This document shows, piece by piece, positions 36,453 to 44,095 of a stretch of DNA of 64,000 nt. The stretch is taken from NCBI RefSeq assembly GCF_900115145.1, contig NZ_FOVL01000007.1:111160-175159 (forward strand), given 5' to 3'. Source of the DNA: Salegentibacter flavus (lineage in GTDB: Bacteria > Bacteroidota > Bacteroidia > Flavobacteriales > Flavobacteriaceae). The translations under genes and the position numbers were made by a program. Numbering within the stretch: position 1 is the stretch's first letter; every line of letters starts with the position of its first letter. The notes beneath the pieces are model-generated. The model was not told where the DNA came from, did no database searches, and saw only the letters and a program-made list of their open reading frames with translations.

Positions 36453-37198
36453 TGCTTAATGAAATAAATAGAAATAGTTGGGTGAATTTTAAATTTACTC
36501 CATCAAAAAAACCAAATTGGGTATGTCCTAATTGTGGAGTATGTAGTCTGAGGTTTGAAGATGAATGGTTCAAAAGAAAACCTAATTCCGTGACTGCAAA
36601 AGAAAACCCAAAATACTTTAGAAACTTTCCTGAAAAGGCTAAGTATCAGTTTACTGGTTTTTTAAACTGTGAAAATCCTAGTTGTAGAGAAAATGTGGCA
36701 GTTGTAGGTATATCCGGGAATTTTCCAGAATTCAGTAAGAGACATACCACTTATTTTATACCTAAATTTTTTTACCCTCCGCTACAAATATTTCCGATAT
36801 CTGAGAAGTGTCCGAAAGAGCTTGAAGAACATATTCGCCGTTCATTTAGTCACTATTTCAATGATCCTGCAGCAGCTGCAAATGCCTTGAGAACAGCAAT
36901 TGAATTTATTATAAGTGAGCAAGGAATTGCAAAATTCTGTGAAAAGGGGAAATTGAAAAGTCTCCATTCAAGGCTTGAAGAGTTTGGAAGGGAAAGACCA
37001 GAATTAAGCGATTTTTTAATTGCAACGAAATGGGTTGGAAATGCGGGAAGTCATATTGAAGGGGTTGATATAAATAAATTGTTAGATGGCTATGAATTCC
37101 TTCAGCATTGTATAAATGAAATATATGATAAGGTTGAACGTGAATCTGAGCTTAGAGCAAAAGCAAAAGAAATTATCAACTCACAAAGAAGGACTTAA
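36452..37198 (+). CDS. DUF4145-like protein with N-terminal zinc ribbon, between two hsdM genes
   Basis: A 248-residue protein. The N-terminal ~100 residues carry CPNCGVCSLRF and later CENPSCREN, a likely zinc ribbon. The C-terminal part (NDPAAAANALRTAIEFIISEQG, SLHSRLEEF, ATKWVGNAGSHI) matches the DUF4145 pattern of conserved helices that often occurs beside type I R-M genes. Its role is unknown; a modulator or assembly partner of the methyltransferase is a guess. Both junctions overlap by one base (taATG), so it is firmly inside the operon. Confidence 0.8.
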   Translation: MLNEINRNSWVNFKFTPSKKPNWVCPNCGVCSLRFEDEWFKRKPNSVTAKENPKYFRNFPEKAKYQFTGFLNCENPSCRENVAVVGISGNFPEFSKRHTTYFIPKFFYPPLQIFPISEKCPKELEEHIRRSFSHYFNDPAAAANALRTAIEFIISEQGIAKFCEKGKLKSLHSRLEEFGRERPELSDFLIATKWVGNAGSHIEGVDINKLLDGYEFLQHCINEIYDKVERESELRAKAKEIINSQRRT

Positions 37199-38664
37199 TG
37201 ACCCAACAACAACTTGAAAAATATCTCTGGGGGGCGGCTACTACTTTACGTGGTACGATAGATGCCGGAGATTACAAACAATATATTTTTCCACTTCTTT
37301 TTTATAAGCGTATCTGTGATGTTTATGATGAAGAATTTGAAAACGCGTTAAAAGAAAGTGCCGGCGACCTGGAATATGCCTCTTTTGAAGAGAATCATAG
37401 ATTTCAGATACCTAAAGGAGCGCACTGGAATGAGGTGAGGGAAACCACTACGAATGTAGGAATGGCTATTCAGGAAGCTATGCGTGAGATTGAAAAAGCC
37501 AATCCCGATACGCTTTACGGAATCTTTGGTGATGCCAGCTGGACAAATAAAAACAGGCTTAGCGATGAAACCCTAACAGACCTCATAGAACACTTTTCCC
37601 AGCATAAATTAAACCTGAAGAATGTTCCCGATGATCAACTGGGAAATGCTTATGAATACCTGATCAAGGAGTTTGCTGATGATAGCGGACACACAGCCGC
37701 TGAATTCTATACTAATAGAACGGTAGTAAAGCTAATGACGATGATCATGGACCCGCAACCGGGGGAAAGTGTTTATGATCCCACCTGTGGCTCCGGAGGA
37801 TTGCTTCTAAATTGCGCTTTACACCTCAGAGATGAAGGAAAAGAGTATCGCACCCTAAAATTATATGGCCAGGAAATTAATTTGATTACTTCTGCCATTG
37901 CCAGGATGAATATGTTTATGCACGGAATTGAAGAGTTTCAAATAGTGCGGGGAGATACCTTAGCCAGGCCGGCTTTTTTAGAATATGACGAACTAAAAAA
38001 GGTTAATGTAATTCTTGCCAATCCACCTTACTCTATAAAATCCTGGGACCGGAAAAGTTTTGATAATGATCCTTATGGCCGTAATCTCTGGGGCACGCCA
38101 CCACAGGGTTGTGCCGATTATGCTTTCCAACAGCATATTCAAAAAAGTTTAGATTCTGAAAATGGCCGCTCCATTTCACTATGGCCGCACGGAATCTTAT
38201 TTAGAGATTCTGAAGCGGCTATGCGAAAAAAAATGATTGAAGAAGACCTGGTTGAATGTGTGATAGGTCTCGGACCCAATCTTTTTTATAACTCTCCAAT
38301 GGAAGCTTGTTTGTTAATTACAAGAACCAAAAAGCCGGAACATAAGAAAGGGCAAATTCTTTTTATTAACGCGGTGAATGAAGTCAAACAGGAGAAAACA
38401 ATGGGATTTTTAGAACAGGCTCATATTGATAAAATTTTTAATGCCTATTCTAATTTCGGTAATGAAGAAGATTTTGCTGCTTTAGTAAGTAAAGATGAGG
38501 TTCTTCATAATGGCGGAAATATGTCTGTTAGCTTGTACGCAAGAGCTAATAAATATGACGCAAATAAAAATAAAAATTTTGAGGAGGTTTATGAGAATTG
38601 GGAAAAATCATCCAGTGAATTAAAAGTCTCTATGGATCAACTTTTTGAAACTCTGGAAAATTAA
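37198..38664 (+). CDS. hsdM: Type I restriction-modification methyltransferase subunit HsdM (second copy)
   Basis: A second HsdM of 488 residues. It has the same layout as the first copy: LEKYLWGAATTLRGTIDAGDYKQYIFPLLF, SAM motif YDPTCGSGGLLLN and catalytic NPPYSIKSWDR. The two copies align along their length but differ at many positions (ACGTGG against TCGSGG, NPPF against NPPY), so they are diverged paralogues, not a recent duplication. It overlaps hsdS by one base. Whether the two M subunits form a heterodimer on one HsdS or have different partners is unknown. Confidence 0.95.
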   Translation: MTQQQLEKYLWGAATTLRGTIDAGDYKQYIFPLLFYKRICDVYDEEFENALKESAGDLEYASFEENHRFQIPKGAHWNEVRETTTNVGMAIQEAMREIEKANPDTLYGIFGDASWTNKNRLSDETLTDLIEHFSQHKLNLKNVPDDQLGNAYEYLIKEFADDSGHTAAEFYTNRTVVKLMTMIMDPQPGESVYDPTCGSGGLLLNCALHLRDEGKEYRTLKLYGQEINLITSAIARMNMFMHGIEEFQIVRGDTLARPAFLEYDELKKVNVILANPPYSIKSWDRKSFDNDPYGRNLWGTPPQGCADYAFQQHIQKSLDSENGRSISLWPHGILFRDSEAAMRKKMIEEDLVECVIGLGPNLFYNSPMEACLLITRTKKPEHKKGQILFINAVNEVKQEKTMGFLEQAHIDKIFNAYSNFGNEEDFAALVSKDEVLHNGGNMSVSLYARANKYDANKNKNFEEVYENWEKSSSELKVSMDQLFETLEN

Positions 38665-39773
38665 TGGAAGCGATATTGGAAAACGAATTAAAGCTTGATA
38701 AATCTTCCTGGCAAAAGGTGAGATTTGGAGATGTAGTTAAAGAACCTAAAGAATCGGTAAAAGATCCTGTAGCCTCAGGAATTCAACATGTACTTGGTCT
38801 TGAGCATTTAGAACCGGAAGACATACATCTAAGAAATTACGCTACGCTGGAAGAAAGTACAACTTTTACAAAAGCATTTAAAAAAGGAGATGTGCTCTTT
38901 GGAAGAAGACGGGCCTATCTAAAGAAAGCTGCACGGGCATCATTTTCCGGAATTTGTTCAGGAGATATTACAGTTTTTAGAGCTAAAGAAAACCTGATGC
39001 CTGAATTATTGCCTTTTATAGTCAATAATGAGAAGTTTTTTGATTATGCCGTAAAACATTCTGCCGGCGGTCTTTCTCCTAGGGTAAAGTTTAAAGATCT
39101 AGCCAAATATGAATTTCTCCTCCCGCCAAAAGACCAACAGGCGCAACTAGCCGAATTACTGTGGGTGATGGATGAACTGAAAGAAAAAATTAAATTTCTG
39201 GAGAACAAACAGAAATTATTTAAGCTAAGTTTTATTAAACAAGAAATCACTTCAAAAGAGGATTCTTCTAATTTTCCATTAAAAACTTTAGGAGAGTTAT
39301 TTGAGATTAAAACAGGGAAAATGAATGCTCAAGATGCAGAAGAAAATGGTTTATATCCTTTTTTCACTAGGGCTGCTGAAACGCAAAGGATTAATCAATA
39401 TACCTACGACCAAGAGGCTTTGTTATTACCAGGAGAAGGTCATTACGTTATAAAACATTACAAAGGTAAATTTGATGTTCATCAGCGAACCTACATCTTT
39501 ACTCAACGAAAAAATTTGAATTTAAATTTAGGTTTGTATAAAGATATAATTCAAGGCAAGGTTGGGGAACTATTACAAAAATCTGTTGGCTCAACAGTTA
39601 ATTCTTTAAGAAAACCAATTATCGAAAAAATTCAAGTTCCATTCTTACAAGGAAATGTTCAGGATGAAATGTTTGAGAAAATTGATTTAATAAATAAAAA
39701 TATAAGGAAATCAGAATTGCTCTTAAAAGATTCGGCCCTATTTTCCAAGAATCTGATTAACAAAATATTCTAA
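38664..39773 (+). CDS. hsdS: Type I restriction-modification specificity subunit HsdS
   Basis: The DNA-recognition subunit. The first target-recognition domain spans ~residues 15-150 (VRFGDVVKEPKES ... GDVLFGRRRAYLKKAARASF) and ends in the conserved helix region FLLPPKDQQAQLAELL. The second domain runs ~205-340 (TLGELFEIKTGKMNAQDA ... GSTVNSLRKPIIEKIQV), followed by a terminal helix. The two-domain layout is complete at 369 residues, so it should recognise a split site. The recognised bases cannot be read from sequence. Two hsdM genes and an hsdR in the same locus are its partners. Confidence 0.93.
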   Translation: MEAILENELKLDKSSWQKVRFGDVVKEPKESVKDPVASGIQHVLGLEHLEPEDIHLRNYATLEESTTFTKAFKKGDVLFGRRRAYLKKAARASFSGICSGDITVFRAKENLMPELLPFIVNNEKFFDYAVKHSAGGLSPRVKFKDLAKYEFLLPPKDQQAQLAELLWVMDELKEKIKFLENKQKLFKLSFIKQEITSKEDSSNFPLKTLGELFEIKTGKMNAQDAEENGLYPFFTRAAETQRINQYTYDQEALLLPGEGHYVIKHYKGKFDVHQRTYIFTQRKNLNLNLGLYKDIIQGKVGELLQKSVGSTVNSLRKPIIEKIQVPFLQGNVQDEMFEKIDLINKNIRKSELLLKDSALFSKNLINKIF

Positions 39774-39774
39774 G

Positions 39775-40140
39775 ATGAGCGAAAAAAGCCAGATTATTGA
39801 GTATCTAAAAAATACTTTTGCCGCAGGTTCAGTGAATAGCAGTAATACCAGTTATTCCAACATCAACAAATCAAAACAGGTTTGGTGGTTTAATGTTTCT
39901 GTGCACAAATTTGATGCTCCGGTTAATTTGTTGTTTAAGGAAGATGAGGAGATAATTTGGGTTCAGTTGCCAAAAGATTTTGTTCCTAACCTAGAGTCGA
40001 AATTTAAAGTTAGGCAGGATAAAGATGCCGTAGATCTGGAGATTTCAGCAGATAGATCTTATCTATATTTGAAAGATGTAAAGTCAGGCGGGACTTATTT
40101 TGATTTTAAGCCTTATGTAAAAGAGAGATTTAAATTTTAA
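39775..40140 (+). CDS. Unknown protein in the type I R-M cassette
   Basis: A 121-residue protein that starts 1 bp after the hsdS stop. I do not recognise a family. It looks like a compact alpha/beta domain (KQVWWFNVSVHKFDAPVNLLF, EIIWVQLPKDFV) with no cysteine, no membrane segment and no catalytic motif that I can name. The tight spacing on both sides puts it in the R-M operon, so a role tied to that system or in regulating the next nuclease genes is possible. Confidence 0.7.
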   Translation: MSEKSQIIEYLKNTFAAGSVNSSNTSYSNINKSKQVWWFNVSVHKFDAPVNLLFKEDEEIIWVQLPKDFVPNLESKFKVRQDKDAVDLEISADRSYLYLKDVKSGGTYFDFKPYVKERFKF

Positions 40141-40146
40141 AAAAAT

Positions 40147-40659
40147 ATGAATTACACCGGCCCTTATTGCTACACCTTATTTCTTTCTGGAGAAGAAGAG
40201 AAGAGAGTTTTATCTAAAAAAGAATCTGATGGAAAACCAACCAATTTTAAGCAACCTCTAACCTTAACCAAAACTCCAAAGATATATATTCTTAAGCATG
40301 AGGGTAAAATAGTTTATGTGGGTTATGCCAGTCAATCAATAGGAACAAGACTATCCCAGGGGATTAAAGCAAAAGGGCTCAATGGTTATCACGGCTATAA
40401 ATGGAAACAGGTTGATGAACTTGAGTTATTGGTTTATGTTTTTGATAAAGAATTAAAGGGAGGTAAACATATAGATGATAAACCATACACTTTAATGGCT
40501 GAAGCTGTTGAAGCTGAGTTGGTCTATAAGGTAAGAGAAGAGACAGGGAAGTGGCCGGAGTTTCAGAATGAGATTCATTTTAACAACAATGAACGTGCTT
40601 CGGCTAAGAGAATAGCCGGGGAAATTTATGAAAAAACAATACTTGAACTTGCTCTATGA
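40147..40659 (+). CDS. GIY-YIG-like protein of the R-M cassette
   Basis: A 170-residue protein with an apparent GIY-YIG core. KIYILKHEGKIVYVGYAS would supply the two-strand IY/YVG signature, and RLSQGIKAKG the arginine helix. A glutamate lies in the later helix MAEAVEAELVYKVREETGKWP. Asparagine-rich FQNEIHFNNN near the end fits the metal-site end of the domain. The family includes homing and restriction nucleases. It overlaps the next gene by 4 bp (ATGA). Cleavage activity is inferred from motif resemblance, not proven. Confidence 0.7.
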   Translation: MNYTGPYCYTLFLSGEEEKRVLSKKESDGKPTNFKQPLTLTKTPKIYILKHEGKIVYVGYASQSIGTRLSQGIKAKGLNGYHGYKWKQVDELELLVYVFDKELKGGKHIDDKPYTLMAEAVEAELVYKVREETGKWPEFQNEIHFNNNERASAKRIAGEIYEKTILELAL

Positions 40660-41354
40660 TCTACGCTGTAAAACATAATAAGGTTGACCGGAACCAATTT
40701 AAATTAAATGAGGATTCCTTAACCTCTTCGGTTTTTGAAAGGTTGAGGTATTTACCTAAGGAAATGTTTCACCATATTCTGGAAAAGGCTTTATATGATA
40801 CCATTCCGGGACTGGATTTAACCAGCATGGAAAGTGTTGAATACTGGCCAAATTGGAGTGCAGAGGAGACTTCTAATTCCAATCATGTTCAACCGGATGT
40901 TTTTATCCGTACCCGGAAGTCGGATATTATCATTGAAACCAAACGCTATGATATTAAACAGCAGGATCCTTTCCAATGGAAGAACCAGGTAATTGCTTAT
41001 CACACAGAATATGGGGAAGAAAAGGAATTAATATATATAGCTCTGGGTGGACTCAATAGTAATAAGACAGAACCTGTTCTTCATGATTATTATACCACAA
41101 AAATTTACAAATGTAAATGGCGAAGAATATTGCATGTGGTAAAAGAAGTTTTATACAGGCTTGAATCTTCTTATGATTTGACATACAATCATACAGCCAT
41201 TCATAATATTCTGAGTGATATTGTCTTGTCTTTTGGGATGTATGGCTTTTTTACAGGGGAATGGTTAGAAAGATTCATAAAACCAGAGTCTATATCTATT
41301 TCAAATTTAAATAGGATGCAGGACATAAATAATATTTCAGAATGGAAAAATTAA
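40656..41354 (+). CDS. PD-(D/E)XK nuclease-like protein of the R-M cassette
   Basis: A 232-residue protein with a likely PD-(D/E)XK core: HVQPDVFIRTRKSDIIIETKRYD supplies the acidic residue, hydrophobic strand and the E-x-K motif (ETK). Upstream, EDSLTSSVFERLRYLP is a helix typical of these restriction-like proteins (with the conserved T/S and E). The ORF overlaps both neighbours (4 bp and 13 bp). A nuclease role next to a type I system is plausible, but it could also be a DNA-binding relic. Confidence 0.7.
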   Translation: MIYAVKHNKVDRNQFKLNEDSLTSSVFERLRYLPKEMFHHILEKALYDTIPGLDLTSMESVEYWPNWSAEETSNSNHVQPDVFIRTRKSDIIIETKRYDIKQQDPFQWKNQVIAYHTEYGEEKELIYIALGGLNSNKTEPVLHDYYTTKIYKCKWRRILHVVKEVLYRLESSYDLTYNHTAIHNILSDIVLSFGMYGFFTGEWLERFIKPESISISNLNRMQDINNISEWKN

Positions 41355-41971
41355 ATAAACAGGATTTAACGAATTTATTTCAAGATGTACGGTCTTCCTA
41401 TAGGCTATTAGCTTTATATCAAAAACGGCTACTGGATCTTGTAAATTACATTGGAAATCAGTACAGTCTTGATTTTGAAAGAGGTGGCCCACAATTCTGT
41501 AAAGCCGGGGGTAATGGCAAATATTTTAACCTTGATTACTCTGGGTGGAACTATTTGGTGTTATATTTCTATTCCTTCAAATTTTCCCCAATTAGGATAG
41601 GTGAAGATGTTTATCGTTTTCGGGTAATTCATCAGGCTGATACCGGATTCTATGATAACGGAGACATGAAACTCTCAAAGCTCGCAATAGATAATTTTAA
41701 TGAGGTGGATGAATCTGAGACCCGTTTGTTTCTGATTCTATGTAAAAACGATGATTCTTTTCCCCTTAAAGATTTTTTACCTCCACATTTATCGAAAGAT
41801 TCAAATGGAATTCTAAAGAGTGAAAATGGAGATTGGGTAGGAGTTTCTTATGATATGATGGAATTTATTAATAAAGAAGCCACCGACAAAGTTCTTCGCG
41901 ATTTTAATGAGGTGATAAAATCAACTTTTAATATTGAAATTCTAAAAGCAAAAGAAGACGTTGTATCCTAA
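41342..41971 (+). CDS. Unknown protein in the type I R-M cassette
   Basis: A 209-residue protein of no family I recognise. It contains conserved-looking aromatic patches (NLDYSGWNYLVLYFYSFKFSP) and a basic/acidic C-terminal helix. There is no signal peptide and no membrane helix. It overlaps the PD-(D/E)XK gene by 13 bp, so the two are likely co-expressed and may interact. The next gene starts 11 bp later. Function unknown. Confidence 0.65.
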   Translation: MEKLNKQDLTNLFQDVRSSYRLLALYQKRLLDLVNYIGNQYSLDFERGGPQFCKAGGNGKYFNLDYSGWNYLVLYFYSFKFSPIRIGEDVYRFRVIHQADTGFYDNGDMKLSKLAIDNFNEVDESETRLFLILCKNDDSFPLKDFLPPHLSKDSNGILKSENGDWVGVSYDMMEFINKEATDKVLRDFNEVIKSTFNIEILKAKEDVVS

Positions 41972-41982
41972 ATAATTTAAAT

Positions 41983-42798
41983 ATGACCTTACACGCAGCC
42001 ATAGAACAAGTACTTGCACAGGGAAAAAGAATGATGACCCCGGTAGAAATAGCTGATTCTCTAAATAAGAATAGTTGGTACTCTAAAAAGGATGGTTCTG
42101 CGATTAAAAGTAGTCAGATAGGTGCAAGAGTTAAGAATTATCCACATTTATTCAGAAAAGAAGGTTCTCTTATTTCTTTGAAAAGTAATACGGGAACTAA
42201 GAAACTTAATATTACGAAGCCTAAAGGAAAAGTCGGTTTAAGTGATGAAAATTTAAAACTTAAACTGACTTTAAAAGTTTTGATGAATGAAAAAAACTTT
42301 AAACCGGCCGGTGAGATAGATGGTAATTTACCAGACATACCAGGCTTATATTGTTTACGAATTGCACAGCCTGGAATTCTGCCTGTTTCTTTTTCTTCAG
42401 TTTTAAAATCACGCGAGCATAATATTATTTATATAGGAATCGCTTCTAAAAGTTTACGCAAACGGCTTAATCAGGAATTAAGAGCCAAAGGTCACGGTAC
42501 ATTTTTCAGAAGTATAGGGGCGGTATTAGGTTATGTCCCGGAGAAGGGTTCTTTAGTCGGGAAAAGAAATCAGAATAATTACAGGTTTGCAAAAGGGGAT
42601 GAAAAGAAGATCATAGCCTGGATCAACGAAAATCTTCGGGTAAACTGGGTGCAGTTGGAAGAGGACTTAAGCAGCTTTGAGGCTGTGCTTTTAAATGAAC
42701 AGCTTCCTTTATTAAATATCGCCGGGAATCCCGGGGCTCTGGAGGAAATAAGGTTACTAAGAAATAAGTGTAAACAGATTGCACGAACTAAAGATTAA
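41983..42798 (+). CDS. HARE-HTH domain fused to a GIY-YIG-like nuclease domain
   Basis: A 271-residue two-domain protein. The N-terminal ~65 residues match a HARE-HTH winged helix (TLHAAIEQVLAQGKRMMTPVEIADSL, then SQIGARVKNYPHLFRKEG), a module known from restriction systems and chromatin proteins. The C-terminal ~150 residues look GIY-YIG-like: PGLYCLRIAQ, IIYIGIASKSLRKRLNQEL, and a glutamate-to-asparagine end (EAVLLNEQLPLLNIAGNPG). This is the second GIY-YIG-type protein in the same cassette. A DNA-targeting nuclease is likely but not demonstrated. Confidence 0.75.
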   Translation: MTLHAAIEQVLAQGKRMMTPVEIADSLNKNSWYSKKDGSAIKSSQIGARVKNYPHLFRKEGSLISLKSNTGTKKLNITKPKGKVGLSDENLKLKLTLKVLMNEKNFKPAGEIDGNLPDIPGLYCLRIAQPGILPVSFSSVLKSREHNIIYIGIASKSLRKRLNQELRAKGHGTFFRSIGAVLGYVPEKGSLVGKRNQNNYRFAKGDEKKIIAWINENLRVNWVQLEEDLSSFEAVLLNEQLPLLNIAGNPGALEEIRLLRNKCKQIARTKD

Positions 42799-42799
42799 A

Positions 42800-42823
42800 T
42801 ATCGCGTATCGCGATACGCGATA
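42800..42823. promoter_or_regulatory. Perfect 24-bp palindromic operator candidate, distal copy
   Basis: A 24-bp perfect palindrome with core TATCGCGATA lies 2 bp after the stop of the HARE-HTH gene. It is one of a pair; the centre of the second copy is 65 bp away, about six helical turns. The position upstream of an HTH gene strongly suggests an autoregulatory operator. Confidence 0.75.
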
Positions 42824-42864
42824 AAAATAAATAAAATGCTGATATTTTGAGTTTTAAATGTTAA

Positions 42865-42888
42865 TATTGCATATCGCGATATGCAATA
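42865..42888. promoter_or_regulatory. Perfect 24-bp palindromic operator candidate, proximal copy
   Basis: A second 24-bp perfect palindrome with the same TATCGCGATA core but different flanks (arms TATTGCA...TGCAATA). It ends 6 bp before the ATG of the HTH-domain gene, where a bound protein would block transcription or translation initiation. Confidence 0.75.
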
Positions 42889-42894
42889 AACGTT

Positions 42895-43416
42895 ATGAAA
42901 CCATTAAATACTCAAATGAAACCCCAGGATATCCTATTGCTGTTAAAGCTTATTAGCATTAATGATAACTCCTGGAAACAACAAATAGTAGCTGAGGCTT
43001 TAGGGATGAGTCAATCTGAAGTAAGTGAATCGGTAGCCCGATCGAAGTATTCAGGACTTTTAGATCCTAAAGGAAAAAAAGTGATGAAAATGGCTTTTAT
43101 GGACTTTTTACAATTTGGTTTAAAGTATGTATTTCCACAAAAACCGGGTCCGGTGGTACGTGGAATTCCTACTTCGCATTCAGCTTTGCCATTGAGCGAA
43201 CAAATAACAAGTAACGAAAACTATGTCTGGCCTTATGCTAAAGGACCTGTAAGAGGTCATAGCATTATCCCTTTATATTCCTCTGTTCCCGAAGCGGCCT
43301 TATTTGATGATGCTCTACATGAATTACTCGCCCTGGTTGATGCCCTTCGTGTGGGTAGAGTGAGAGAACGAGAGCTAGCATTAAACGAGCTAAAAAAACG
43401 CATAATTGGAAAATAG
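42895..43416 (+). CDS. HTH-domain protein paired with a nucleotidyltransferase (antitoxin/regulator candidate)
   Basis: A 173-residue protein whose N-terminal ~60 residues contain a helix-turn-helix (QQIVAEALGMSQSEVSESV). A middle region follows (FGLKYVFPQKPG), and the C-terminus is helical (FDDALHELLALVDALRVGRVRERELALNELKKRI). I do not recognise the exact family. The twin palindromes directly upstream are the obvious binding sites, and the coupled nucleotidyltransferase suggests a type IV-like toxin-antitoxin or regulated defence pair. It interrupts the R-M operon before hsdR and probably has its own promoter. Confidence 0.8.
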   Translation: MKPLNTQMKPQDILLLLKLISINDNSWKQQIVAEALGMSQSEVSESVARSKYSGLLDPKGKKVMKMAFMDFLQFGLKYVFPQKPGPVVRGIPTSHSALPLSEQITSNENYVWPYAKGPVRGHSIIPLYSSVPEAALFDDALHELLALVDALRVGRVRERELALNELKKRIIGK

Positions 43417-44092
43417 AACTATAAATATTTCAACAGTAGAAGAAGTTGCTCATGGACTCCAACACTTCAAAGATAAAATGGTTTTTGTAGGTGGGTCGGT
43501 AGTTAGTTTATATGCAGATGATCCCGCGGCAGATGAAATCAGACCCACAAAGGATATTGATTTGACCCTAAATGTGATAAATCTTGGTCATTGGCAAAAA
43601 ATACAGGAAGAATTAGCCGAATTAGGCTTTTATCCAGATCCACAGGGACAATCTATTTGTAGTTATAAGTTTAATAAAATTCCGGTGGATATTATGTCTA
43701 CCGAAGATAGCCCGTTTGGTCCTTCCAATCCCTGGTATAAGATCGGATTTGAGAATTTATGGACAGCTAAAGCAAATACCGAGGAAATAAAAATCTTATC
43801 AGCCCCCTGTTTTCTCGCTACCAAATTTGAAGCATTTAATAATCGTGGCGGAGATTACCGCTGGAGTCACGACCTGGAAGATGTTATCTACGTCATAGAT
43901 AACCGTACAAGTATTGTCCAGGAAATTAAGAATGATGTGCCGGAAATCCGGGAATTTCTGCGCTCAGAATTTAAGAAGTTTACAGATAATGATATCCTGG
44001 AGGAGATTCTTACGGCATATATTCACCCTCTCATGCTAGAAGAGCGGATGCAACTGGTAATTGAAAAAATCAATCAAATAATTGAAGATTAA
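43406..44092 (+). CDS. Nucleotidyltransferase (AbiEii/MNT-like) coupled to the HTH protein
   Basis: A 228-residue polymerase-beta-like nucleotidyltransferase. FVGGSVVSLYADD then PTKDIDLTLNV supply the GGS and D-x-D metal motifs, and KFEAFNNRGGDYRWSHDLEDVIYVID is the downstream conserved block of AbiEii-type proteins. The annotated TTG start (43406) overlaps the HTH gene by 11 bp. No ATG precedes the conserved domain until 43478, so translational coupling from a TTG is likely. A toxin that nucleotidylates a host target is an inference from fold and pairing. Confidence 0.8.
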   Translation: MENRTINISTVEEVAHGLQHFKDKMVFVGGSVVSLYADDPAADEIRPTKDIDLTLNVINLGHWQKIQEELAELGFYPDPQGQSICSYKFNKIPVDIMSTEDSPFGPSNPWYKIGFENLWTAKANTEEIKILSAPCFLATKFEAFNNRGGDYRWSHDLEDVIYVIDNRTSIVQEIKNDVPEIREFLRSEFKKFTDNDILEEILTAYIHPLMLEERMQLVIEKINQIIED

Positions 44093-44095
44093 GAT

